Positions 44,728-51,296 of a DNA stretch of 64,000 nucleotides are shown one piece after another. The stretch lies in assembly GCA_910589485.1 (NCBI GenBank), contig CAJUSW010000009.1, positions 1 to 64,000 on the forward strand. The letters are read 5' to 3'. Every line of letters starts with the position of its first letter. The stretch's first letter is position 1. Origin of the DNA: an uncultured Duncaniella sp. GTDB taxonomy: Bacteria; Bacteroidota; Bacteroidia; Bacteroidales; Muribaculaceae. The translations under genes were made by a program, and so were the position numbers. A model generated the notes under the pieces. It did no database searches and was not told the DNA's origin. It was given only the letters and a program-made list of their open reading frames with translations.

Positions 44728-44758
44728 CAAAGATAGTCGGCAAAGTTTGTCCGGCAAA
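44728..44758 (-). promoter_or_regulatory. promoter of the HATPase-DUF4325 cargo operon
   Basis: Minus strand: TTTG at 44755-44758, 19-base spacer, TATCTTTG at 44728-44735; leader of about 55 bases. The consensus match suggests expression in the lysogen by the host housekeeping sigma factor. Confidence 0.75.
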
Positions 44759-44837
44759 ATGCCTGATTGATTGTTTAATGAATTTTAACAACCGAGCCGT
44801 TGTATGGCGGAGCCGAAAATCTTCTTGAAATAATCTC

Positions 44838-44892
44838 CAACAGCAACAGCAGTCGCCGGCGATTCATCGCCGGTTCCTCCTATCTGCTGTTG
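44838..44892. other. long interrupted inverted repeat
   Basis: CCAACAGCA and TGCTGTTGG form the outer arms, GCCGGCGA and TCGCCGG the inner stem with a 4-base loop. It lies upstream of the cargo promoter. No T-run. Confidence 0.5.
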
Positions 44893-44949
44893 GATATTAT
44901 TTAGTTATATTTACTTTCTATTTTATTTGTGGTACTTTCCCCGGAGTTT

Positions 44950-45177
44950 ATGCGTATTTCCTCCCGGGAAATCGGGATTTCTCCGGAGGAAATCGTTTTT
45001 CCTCGGAGGAAATAAGTATTTCCCGGGAGGAAATAAGTATTTCCCGGGAGGAAATCAATCCGGAGATCTCGATGTCCCCGGCATAGGCTCGGCTTCGGAG
45101 CGGGATAGATCCTGGCGTTTTTTTACATAAAATTATTTCCCCGGAGGAAATGCCGATTTCCTCCGGGGAAATAATTT
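44950..45177. repeat. cluster of palindromic units with core CCGG or CCCGGG
   Basis: At least seven units of the type ATTTCCTCCCGGGAAAT or ATTTCCCGGGAGGAAAT, spaced by about 4 bases (CGGG, CGT, AAGT, AAGT), fill 44950-45055; two opposed units at 45130-45151 and 45156-45177 form a perfect 22-bp inverted repeat with loop GCCG. Alternating orientation lets neighbours pair with each other. Frames across it encode only repeats such as SSREILI and are not taken as genes. The surrounding 44759-45416 holds no gene that I can support. Confidence 0.8.
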
Positions 45178-45361
45178 GCTTTGCCACGCAGTATTTGGCA
45201 GGATTCTTATTAGTGTTTTTTAACGTTATGCCCGGTGGGAATATGCGGGTGTTTCATGCCGTAATACGTTCCAGCAGTCTGTTTTTGTTCGCGGTCCAGT
45301 TTATAAGCTCTTCACCTTTGCCTTTATTGACGACCGTATCTGATATAAGGAGTACAGAACG

Positions 45362-45406
45362 ATTTCATCCCTCCCATCGCTCGGTAGACGATGGGAGGGA
45401 TGAAAT
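45362..45406 (-). terminator. hairpin closing the exported-protein gene
   Basis: ATTTCATCCCTCCCATCG and its exact complement (18 bp) flank a 9-base loop, 11 bases past the stop of the leftward gene at 45417. There is no T-run, so it may act as an mRNA end stabiliser or a terminator of unusual type. Confidence 0.5.
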
Positions 45407-45416
45407 AATCATTGAT

Positions 45417-45995
45417 TTAAAAATCATCTTTTAAATCGCTGTTTACATTTTTTAATCTCTTTTTTTGGGTGGCGAGCACGTTTTTGTATGACTCCTTTAG
45501 TTGCTTAAGAACTTTTTTACCATGCTTCTCGCTTATCTCGTAATCCAACCGGTTTCCGTTGGTTAACTCGATCCGAACTTTTGTTATTGGGTAAGTGAGC
45601 AGCAAATCGAGTTCTTTATCTGGCAAAGTGTAGTCTCTTCCTGTGTGGTAGACATCTTGTAATTTTGTGCCTATGGAGATGCACTCGTAATATTTCTTGA
45701 CTTCGCCGAAGCTCTTCAACTCTAAGATGGAGTCATTGCTGAGTTTTAGAAGCAATCGACTCTCCGGGGGATAATTCTGGTAATCATCGGAGGTCTTTGT
45801 ATATAAGATTAGCATATTCAAGACTCCAACTCCTCCGTCGTTATCATCGTACTGAGACAACCTCATATAAGGATGCCACAAGCTACCAACAAAGCCGGAT
45901 TGGAAGTCAATCGCTTTCCCGTAGGTATAAACTCCTTCTGCCATCAAGGAGATGAAGGAGAACATTAACGTAATGATTATACTTATCTTTTTCAT
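45417..45995 (-). CDS. exported protein of unknown function (prophage cargo)
   Basis: A 192-residue protein with a signal peptide (MKKISIIITLMFSFISLMA). The mature part has a D-rich strand region, LYTKTSDDYQNYPPESRLLLKLSNDSILEL, and a Lys-rich C-terminal helix (about 165-190). The pattern of a short exported protein with alternating strands recalls Bacteroides periplasmic proteins, but I do not recognise a family. Directly upstream lies a 43-base relic of the repressor 3' end, so this gene probably once followed a repressor gene. Confidence 0.65.
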   Translation of the reverse strand: MKKISIIITLMFSFISLMAEGVYTYGKAIDFQSGFVGSLWHPYMRLSQYDDNDGGVGVLNMLILYTKTSDDYQNYPPESRLLLKLSNDSILELKSFGEVKKYYECISIGTKLQDVYHTGRDYTLPDKELDLLLTYPITKVRIELTNGNRLDYEISEKHGKKVLKQLKESYKNVLATQKKRLKNVNSDLKDDF

Positions 45996-46033
45996 AGTTA
46001 AAATGACTTCATTGTGCCCATGATGCGGTAGAC
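45991..46033 (-). repeat. relic of the repressor 3' end
   Basis: The 43 bases match 47361-47403 (end of the S24 repressor gene and the start of the gene that follows it) with about five differences. They would encode the YRIMGTMKSF-type tail and a stop. Confidence 0.85.
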
Positions 46034-46061
46034 CGTTTGCCCGAACTGGACCTATAATAAA

Positions 46062-46292
46062 TTAAACAATAGTTTCTAATATTATCGGAATATATCTTGC
46101 AATGTTGCCGTACTTATCCGCTTCCTCACAGGCGGCTAAGGCTTCTTCCTTACTGTTAAAGATTGCAACTTCATAAATGACCTGCACACACGGCTTAAAA
46201 GCGTATGGCACTGTGCGATTTCCCAACTCCGTATCTGCGACAAGATACATATTGGGAGTTTTATCTGATTTTACGATATATTTTATTTCCAT
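46062..46292 (-). CDS. small hypothetical protein
   Basis: A 76-residue protein from ATG 46292; an upstream extension in frame crosses the neighbour gene and is not used. Sequence has a strand-rich first half (MEIKYIVKSDKTPNMYLVADTE) and a helix with NSKEEALAACEEADKYG. No signal or membrane segment. Function unknown. It lies in the leftward cluster between repressor and palindrome array. Confidence 0.55.
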   Translation of the reverse strand: MEIKYIVKSDKTPNMYLVADTELGNRTVPYAFKPCVQVIYEVAIFNSKEEALAACEEADKYGNIARYIPIILETIV

Positions 46293-46368
46293 GTTTATAA
46301 TGATTTTATAATGGTGAGTTGCGAAATTTAGAGCCTTAATATTACCAAAAACAATGTGATTGTTTGGA

Positions 46369-46764
46369 TTATTGATGCTGCCAACAGTATCGAGATCCGG
46401 CTTTCGCATTTCTGGAGCATCTGCGTCCTTTCTTTGTGGTTGCGGCACATTGCGTTGATGTGTAGTTGCTTGATGATATTTGGGAGCGGTTAGTCTTATT
46501 GGAAGATGTTGTAGCTTTGGGTGAATTATTATAATTATGTTCCGTGGGAAGAATCGGGAGATCCGTTGTTGCCCCCGTTTGTGGATTTGATACAGGTTGG
46601 GAAGAAAGATCCAGTATTGTAAGATCCTCAATCGGATTGACAAGTGTGTCCAACACTACATACCCCCTGATTATTACTTTTATGCGTTTGAGTGGTTGGG
46701 TCTGACCAAAAGCGAACGAACATGATAACAATGTTGCCACTAAAATGGTTAATACTTTCTTCAT
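46369..46764 (-). CDS. exported protein with a DUF5763-like zinc knuckle end
   Basis: A 131-residue protein: signal peptide MKKVLTILVATLLSCSFAFG, a low-complexity Ser/Thr/Asn linker (about 60-100), and a C-terminal CAATTKKGRRCSRNAKAGSRYCWQH. This short motif, three Cys and one His around a basic loop, is the DUF5763-type knuckle that occurs on many Bacteroidetes and phage proteins. Combination with a signal peptide suggests function in the envelope; the role is unknown. Confidence 0.65.
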   Translation of the reverse strand: MKKVLTILVATLLSCSFAFGQTQPLKRIKVIIRGYVVLDTLVNPIEDLTILDLSSQPVSNPQTGATTDLPILPTEHNYNNSPKATTSSNKTNRSQISSSNYTSTQCAATTKKGRRCSRNAKAGSRYCWQHQ

Positions 46765-46828
46765 TTGGCTGTATTTTTTAATAATTAAAATGTATAACGA
46801 TATGCGGTTTAATGCTTATATGTGGTGG

Positions 46829-47365
46829 CTACCAATCTTCATTCTCGGATTTTGGGAATAGTATATTATTGATAAAAGCATTACTAACATCATTGTATGT
46901 GTCGAATCGTCCCTTATTCGATACTTCGCCTGTTTTGTTAAAGCACTTAAGTCCTCCTTTTGATAGGAACGTGTAGGGGGCTACTTTACTTGTGTTAGCC
47001 CATAACACATCAACCCAAGCTGCTTGAACTCTCATCTTACCTTGCTTAAACTCTATTTTCACACAAATTTTAGGGTTTAATTGGTGATTCAATAATCCAT
47101 ACTTCATGGTTGTTTCACCATATCCTGTAATTGAAATCATCTCGTTTTCAACAAATGAAACGACATCATCCGGATGAATAAATATCCGATGTGCATTTTT
47201 AAGTATAGATTTATATAATTCCTCCTGCGAACCTTCTTTCTGAATAACCATATATTCTTTGCCGGAAGTAGCATCGACTAAGCCTCCGGTAGGAGTTATT
47301 CGCCATTGGGCATATGCAGCGATATTGAGTAGGAATACAAAAATAAATAAGCCAATCCGTTTCAT
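46829..47365 (-). CDS. exported DUF4468-like protein
   Basis: A 178-residue protein with signal peptide MKRIGLFIFVFLLNIAAYA. The mature part resembles DUF4468/TBP-like-fold Bacteroidetes proteins: YKSILKNAHRIFIHPDDVVSF and the strands around KICVKIEFKQGKMRVQAAWVDV. The assignment is by pattern and not firm. It starts 2 bases after the repressor stop codon, so it is likely co-expressed with the repressor in the lysogen. Confidence 0.6.
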   Translation of the reverse strand: MKRIGLFIFVFLLNIAAYAQWRITPTGGLVDATSGKEYMVIQKEGSQEELYKSILKNAHRIFIHPDDVVSFVENEMISITGYGETTMKYGLLNHQLNPKICVKIEFKQGKMRVQAAWVDVLWANTSKVAPYTFLSKGGLKCFNKTGEVSNKGRFDTYNDVSNAFINNILFPKSENEDW

Positions 47366-47367
47366 AA

Positions 47368-48009
47368 TTAAAAAGATTTCATTGTGCCCATGACGCGGTA
47401 GACAAGGGCGATTTTGTTGATAGGTATTTCTTGTTCGTCATACTCTTTATTGGTTGGGATGAGACGGTAATATCCATCCTTGTTGCTTCGCCCAAGGCGT
47501 TTGATGGTGCGCATACCGTTTGTCGTGATGAAACCGTAAACATCTCCGAATGGCAGAAACGAAAAATCTTCGATGCGTTGGAGTGCTATAATGTCTCCGT
47601 TGTTTATTTCTGGCTCCATAGAGTGGCCGGAAGCATTGCACCATAAAGTGGCTTTTTCATATCCCGGCATCCTGATGAGGAAGTCGGGATTTTCGCTACT
47701 GGGTTGTACAATTTCCTCAAAGCCCAGTAAGAAATCTTCATTATAATATGGCACGCCGTCAGTGTAGCTGATCTCGGGCTTTGATGCCTCAGAGAGCATC
47801 TCACCTTTGCCGGTAAGTAGCCATTTTTCACTTATATCAGGGAAGCGTTCGAGAAATAGCCTTATAGTGTCCTCTGTTATCGTAGCCCCCTCATTGATTT
47901 GCCGTTGTAATCGTCGTTGTAAAGCTTTATCACCTTGAGATATGGCATTAACATTTGTGCCATAATGTATAAGGATCTGCTTTATAGCCTCTTGTACTGA
48001 GATTGCCAT
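47368..48009 (-). CDS. phage repressor, HTH plus S24 peptidase-like
   Basis: A 213-residue cI/LexA-like repressor. The N-terminal part (1-65) is a helix-turn-helix of the Bacteroidales S24 regulators. The C-terminal S24 domain keeps Ser130 (ASGHSMEPEINNGD) and Lys170 (MRTIKRLG). I see no Ala-Gly or Cys-Gly cleavage site in the linker, so self-cleavage is uncertain. It is divergent from the early operon, and the 17-bp inverted repeat at 48039-48084 is its likely operator. It should hold lysogeny. Confidence 0.9.
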   Translation of the reverse strand: MAISVQEAIKQILIHYGTNVNAISQGDKALQRRLQRQINEGATITEDTIRLFLERFPDISEKWLLTGKGEMLSEASKPEISYTDGVPYYNEDFLLGFEEIVQPSSENPDFLIRMPGYEKATLWCNASGHSMEPEINNGDIIALQRIEDFSFLPFGDVYGFITTNGMRTIKRLGRSNKDGYYRLIPTNKEYDEQEIPINKIALVYRVMGTMKSF

Positions 48010-48038
48010 AGCGATTTAAGTTTATAACTGTTAATATT

Positions 48039-48092
48039 AGACAAAAACGTCTTAATATATTTGGTATTTAAGATGTTTTTGTCTTATCTTTG
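48039..48092 (+). promoter_or_regulatory. early promoter with repressor operator
   Basis: AGACAAAAACGTCTTAA (48039-48055) and TTAAGATGTTTTTGTCT (48068-48084) form an inverted repeat of 17 bp with one mismatch and a 12-base gap. TTTG at 48060-48063 and TATCTTTG at 48085-48092 (21-base spacer) form the rightward promoter, so the operator halves flank the -33 box and abut the -7 box. A bound repressor would block early genes. Confidence 0.75.
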
Positions 48093-48233
48093 CAGAGTAA
48101 TTCAAAAAAGAGACAATACAAGAAAGGCTGTCGGAATATTTGCCAACCTCCCACATATCGTTTTCACCCGCAAATATACGACAGTTTTTCTTTTCTGAAA
48201 AAAGTATTAATAAAATAATAGAATAATAAAAGA

Positions 48234-48452
48234 ATGGAAGAGACGATGATTAAGGCTGACCGTGTCACCACAGTGATGCTACGGTCGATGAGGGTAGGCG
48301 AGACCGTGGAATATCATCTGCCGAACAATGATGCCTGCCGCATGGGCCGTCTGCTGGCCCATGCACAGGCAAGGGCCCTGCACTGCCGCTTTGCCACACG
48401 CACCAACTACATAGACAATATACTCACCCTCACAAAACGTCCTGAAGCATGA
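48234..48452 (+). CDS. small early phage protein
   Basis: A 72-residue protein, the first gene after the early promoter. It has MRVGETVEYHLPNNDACRMGRLLAHAQARA, a small basic domain possibly for nucleic acid contact. Its end overlaps the next gene by 4 bases (ATGA). Family not recognised. Position suggests a role in early control. Confidence 0.6.
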   Translation: MEETMIKADRVTTVMLRSMRVGETVEYHLPNNDACRMGRLLAHAQARALHCRFATRTNYIDNILTLTKRPEA

Positions 48453-48730
48453 CCGGATTCCCTGAGGACCTGCTCAACTGCATGGCCCAATTCATAGCCG
48501 ACAACTGGGAGAAGAAGAAAGGGAACATATCCTATTTCGTCAACAAGGTGCTCACCGTGCCCCTTACTACCGCCGATCTCGACAAGTACCTGCAAGAGCA
48601 GGGCGACACATGTCCCGAGTGTGTCAACAATGTGTTTGCCGCTATCGTATATGCCGATTTCCTTGAGAAATGTGGCGATAAGGAAAGTGCTTCCGGCAAG
48701 GACTATGTGCAGGCCCGGGCCACTGAATAA
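48449..48730 (+). CDS. small early phage protein
   Basis: A 93-residue, mostly helical, slightly acidic protein (MTGFPEDLLNCMAQFIADNW; CPECVNNVFAAIVYADFLEKCG). Starts within the stop of the previous gene. CPEC is a lone Cys pair; no zinc domain is clear. Function unknown. Confidence 0.6.
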   Translation: MTGFPEDLLNCMAQFIADNWEKKKGNISYFVNKVLTVPLTTADLDKYLQEQGDTCPECVNNVFAAIVYADFLEKCGDKESASGKDYVQARATE

Positions 48731-48769
48731 GAATTACAATATGAATACAGATCAAGAACCTATGGCATT

Positions 48770-49063
48770 ATGATAACAAAGGAACAGATAAAGGAAATGG
48801 CCGACATGATCGCCGAAAAGACCATGTTTCTCTCCAAGGATCTTCTCACAGCTGAAGAGGCCGCAAGATATATGGGCGTAGCTAAGAGCTATCTCTATAA
48901 GCTCACGATGAGGCGTAGCATACCGCACTACAAGCCTATGGGCAAGATGTGCTATTTCAAGCGCACCGAGATAGACGAGTGGCTCACCCAGAATAGGGTA
49001 AAGACCGCCGAGGAGGTGGATGAGATGGCTCTCGAGTACTGTTACAGCCGCAAGATGAGGTAG
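48770..49063 (+). CDS. excisionase-like helix-turn-helix protein
   Basis: A 97-residue protein with an HTH_17/excisionase domain: LLTAEEAARYMGVAKSYLYKLTMRRSIPHYK, then YFKRTEIDEWL, the standard winged helix of Xis/MerR-like proteins in Bacteroidetes elements. A short helix precedes it. Role may be excision control or regulation; in many Bacteroides phages such a gene lies in the early cluster. Confidence 0.8.
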   Translation: MITKEQIKEMADMIAEKTMFLSKDLLTAEEAARYMGVAKSYLYKLTMRRSIPHYKPMGKMCYFKRTEIDEWLTQNRVKTAEEVDEMALEYCYSRKMR

Positions 49064-49067
49064 GGCA

Positions 49068-49178
49068 GTGACAGCTGATGACAATATAGGACTATACAAG
49101 TACTTTTTTTGCAATAGGTTAAAGAATGAGGCCGTGGGCCGCTGTGAAGCGTTGACGGCCTTTATGAAGGGAAAGTAG
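49068..49178 (+). CDS. possible 36-residue protein
   Basis: An open frame with GTG start 5 bases after the excisionase-like gene: MTADDNIGLYKYFFCNRLKN then EAVGRCEALTAFMKGK. It has a plausible amphipathic composition and a close spacing, but is too short to be sure. The remaining gap 49179-49340 shows no gene to me. Confidence 0.35.
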   Translation: MTADDNIGLYKYFFCNRLKNEAVGRCEALTAFMKGK

Positions 49179-49340
49179 CTCAAGCCAGTAAGAGCCCTCG
49201 CGGAGATTGTTTTAGGAGCCGTTTGTTTTAGAAGCTGATGATCGTTTATGGTAGCATGGTTTATTTTCAGTCGCGAGGTGATGCAGGGGCGGATCCTGCC
49301 TTTCCCACCAATACAGTAAACACTCCCTATATATCCTATA

Positions 49341-49799
49341 ATGACACAAACATCCCATAAAGAAGCCCTCGGCTCGGCACGGAGGCATGAGCCTCCCAAG
49401 CGGAGCAGGCCCATGAGCATAGAGGAATACCGGACCCTTGTCGCTGATGAATGTCACAGACGCGTCAACGGCGGTCGCAGGAACAAATATCATGCCGAGA
49501 GGACCGGTGGCCATGCATCGAGAAAGGAGCACGCCAGAGCTGGTGAGCTGAGGCTGATGCAACGCGCCGGCATCATCTCGGGACTGCGCGAGCAGGTACC
49601 TTTTGTCCTTATACCTGCCCAGCGCGACAGAGAGGGGACCCTCCTGGAGAGGATGTGCCGCTATATCGCCGATTTCGTATATACCGACGGCGAGGGGCGG
49701 ACGGTAGTGGAGGACACGAAGGGTGTGCGCACCGACGAGTATGTGATAAAACGGAAACTGATGTTGCATGTGCATGGCATACGCATCAGGGAGATATGA
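49341..49799 (+). CDS. DUF1064 phage protein (nuclease-like)
   Basis: A 152-residue protein. From residue 45 on it has the DUF1064 pattern, NKYHAERTGGHASRKEHARAGELRLMQRAG...YIADFVYTDGEGRTVVEDTKG...KRKLMLHVHG (read in parts). The core Y-ADF-Y ... -VVEDTKG ... K-KLM is a PD-(D/E)xK-like nuclease motif (D, then ExxK variant EDTKG). DUF1064 proteins occur in phage replication clusters and may resolve or cut DNA. It is followed 21 bases later by the DUF4373-type gene. Confidence 0.85.
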   Translation: MTQTSHKEALGSARRHEPPKRSRPMSIEEYRTLVADECHRRVNGGRRNKYHAERTGGHASRKEHARAGELRLMQRAGIISGLREQVPFVLIPAQRDREGTLLERMCRYIADFVYTDGEGRTVVEDTKGVRTDEYVIKRKLMLHVHGIRIREI

Positions 49800-49820
49800 C
49801 CAACCGTAAATGACCAAGCC

Positions 49821-50822
49821 ATGGGACGTAACAAAAAGAAGGGCCTCGACTATTTCCCGTTCGATGTGGATCTCTTCCAGGACATACGCATAAGGAAACT
49901 TATCAGGCGACAGGGTGGCGATGCCGTCACGGTATATGCCGTACTGCTGTGTATTATCTATAAGGATGGATACTACATGAAATGGGATGAGGACTTACCA
50001 TTCATAATCTCGGAGCAGACAGGTTATGATGAGGATTATATCCTGGAGGTGTTCAACTGTTGTCTATCTCTCGGGCTGTTCTCCAAAGAGCTGTTCGAGT
50101 CGGATGAGGTGATAACCTCCAAAGGGATACAGGAACGGTATCAGAAGATATGTGGCACGCTCGGCCGTAACCATTGCGCCATATCGGAGTATTCGCTCAT
50201 TTCTCCTGAGGAAACGGCGGTCTCCACCGAGGAAAGGGTAATAACCTCAGTGGAAAGCGCTCAAATAAAAGAGACTAAAGATAAGACTAAGACGGCTCCT
50301 CAGCCTGTGGGCCGGAAGGAATCAGGAGAATCACCGGTGGCCAATGTCGGTGCCACCGGAGAACGGGCTGGAAAGGTCTCAGCTCCTCGATGCTACGGAA
50401 CTATGCCGGCCTCGTTCGATCAGATCGATGAAAGCATCCGATGGGCGACAGGAAAGGCCGATGTGCTTGCCCGGCAATTCGGGGTTGATGCGTCCACCGT
50501 TCTGCGGTATGCCAACGAGGTGGCCGCGAGCTGGCGGATCACAAACGAGTATAACCGCCAGAAACCGCACACCCACATGTGCCGGACCATACGCAGGAAG
50601 ATCCAGGACGAATCACGGACACGTGCCCCGGGGATGGCCAGGTCTCCCTCGGCAGTAGAGCTCCGCATAGCCAAGGAACGCGAGCTGGAGAGGCTCGAAA
50701 GGGAACGTGCCCTGAAAGTGGATTCACGGGCGGCATTGCAGGCATATCTCGCATCCAAGGGACTTCCGTCCGATGTGAGCCTCGTGTCGACGGTGGGGAA
50801 TAGGCCACCCGCTATAAATTGA
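49821..50822 (+). CDS. DUF4373/Lin1244-like replication-module protein
   Basis: A 333-residue protein. The N-terminal 95 residues (KGLDYFPFDVDLFQDIRIRKLIRRQGGDAVTVYAVLL...YILEVFNCCLSLGLFSKELF) are the Lin1244/Lin1753-type winged helix (DUF4373) of phage and transposon replication initiator-like proteins. A linker rich in T, P, E (about 125-190) leads to a C-terminal domain with helix-rich, Arg-rich sequence. It probably recruits replication machinery to the phage origin. No DnaB/DnaC-like helicase gene is visible. Confidence 0.8.
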   Translation: MGRNKKKGLDYFPFDVDLFQDIRIRKLIRRQGGDAVTVYAVLLCIIYKDGYYMKWDEDLPFIISEQTGYDEDYILEVFNCCLSLGLFSKELFESDEVITSKGIQERYQKICGTLGRNHCAISEYSLISPEETAVSTEERVITSVESAQIKETKDKTKTAPQPVGRKESGESPVANVGATGERAGKVSAPRCYGTMPASFDQIDESIRWATGKADVLARQFGVDASTVLRYANEVAASWRITNEYNRQKPHTHMCRTIRRKIQDESRTRAPGMARSPSAVELRIAKERELERLERERALKVDSRAALQAYLASKGLPSDVSLVSTVGNRPPAIN

Positions 50823-50867
50823 CAACATCCTTAGATCATATATAACCCATTAATCCGAAAAAAAGAA

Positions 50868-51296
50868 ATGTCAGAACCAAGACTCAATCCGTTTGAGAAG
50901 TCCATAAAGGATCATCTCGATTCCGTGGCGGGGCAGGATTCCCGCTTTGCTGAGAAGTATAATTCATCAGGGAAGACCATAGCCCAGTGCTGTGCCTTCA
51001 TCTGTAATGAGGTCAAGAGGCTCAACAGGCCGTATATGACGCATCAGGAAGTATATTCCCTCGCCGTCCATTTCTACGATGAGGACAGTGTGAAGGCTCC
51101 GGATAAGGCTCCGAAATGCAGGGTGGTGGTAGCTACCGGTGACGATGAGGTGCAGACGGCATCCAATGCCACACCCGGCAAACCGACACGCAGGCGGAGA
51201 GGCCGGAAGGGCAGCATGAAGGAGGCTCCGCACCCGCCTTATGTGCAGATGTCATTGTTCGATGAGGAAACACTTAATGCCTGCCAGGAGCCATGA
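50868..51296 (+). CDS. PcfK-like protein
   Basis: A 142-residue protein that matches the PcfK pattern: NPFEKSIKDHLDSVAGQDSRFAEKYNSSGKTIAQCCAFICNEV (in parts) followed by a basic linker (RRRRGRKGSMKEA) and an SLFDEE-type tail. PcfK is named after conjugative plasmid pCF10 and occurs in Bacteroides phages always with PcfJ. Its stop overlaps the pcfJ start by 4 bases. Function unknown. Confidence 0.85.
   Translation: MSEPRLNPFEKSIKDHLDSVAGQDSRFAEKYNSSGKTIAQCCAFICNEVKRLNRPYMTHQEVYSLAVHFYDEDSVKAPDKAPKCRVVVATGDDEVQTASNATPGKPTRRRRGRKGSMKEAPHPPYVQMSLFDEETLNACQEP

Noticed and set aside
44950..45177. CRISPR array
   Set aside because: Units are palindromes in alternating orientation with about 4-base gaps, no unique spacers of 25-40 bases and no cas genes.
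44927..45187. Short frames across the palindrome cluster
   Set aside because: Both strands give only repeats such as SREILIS or GGNKYFP that mirror the DNA repeats; no start context or domain.
46293..46643. Upstream extension of the 76-residue gene
   Set aside because: It runs antisense-like through the DUF5763-like gene in another frame and has low-complexity content.
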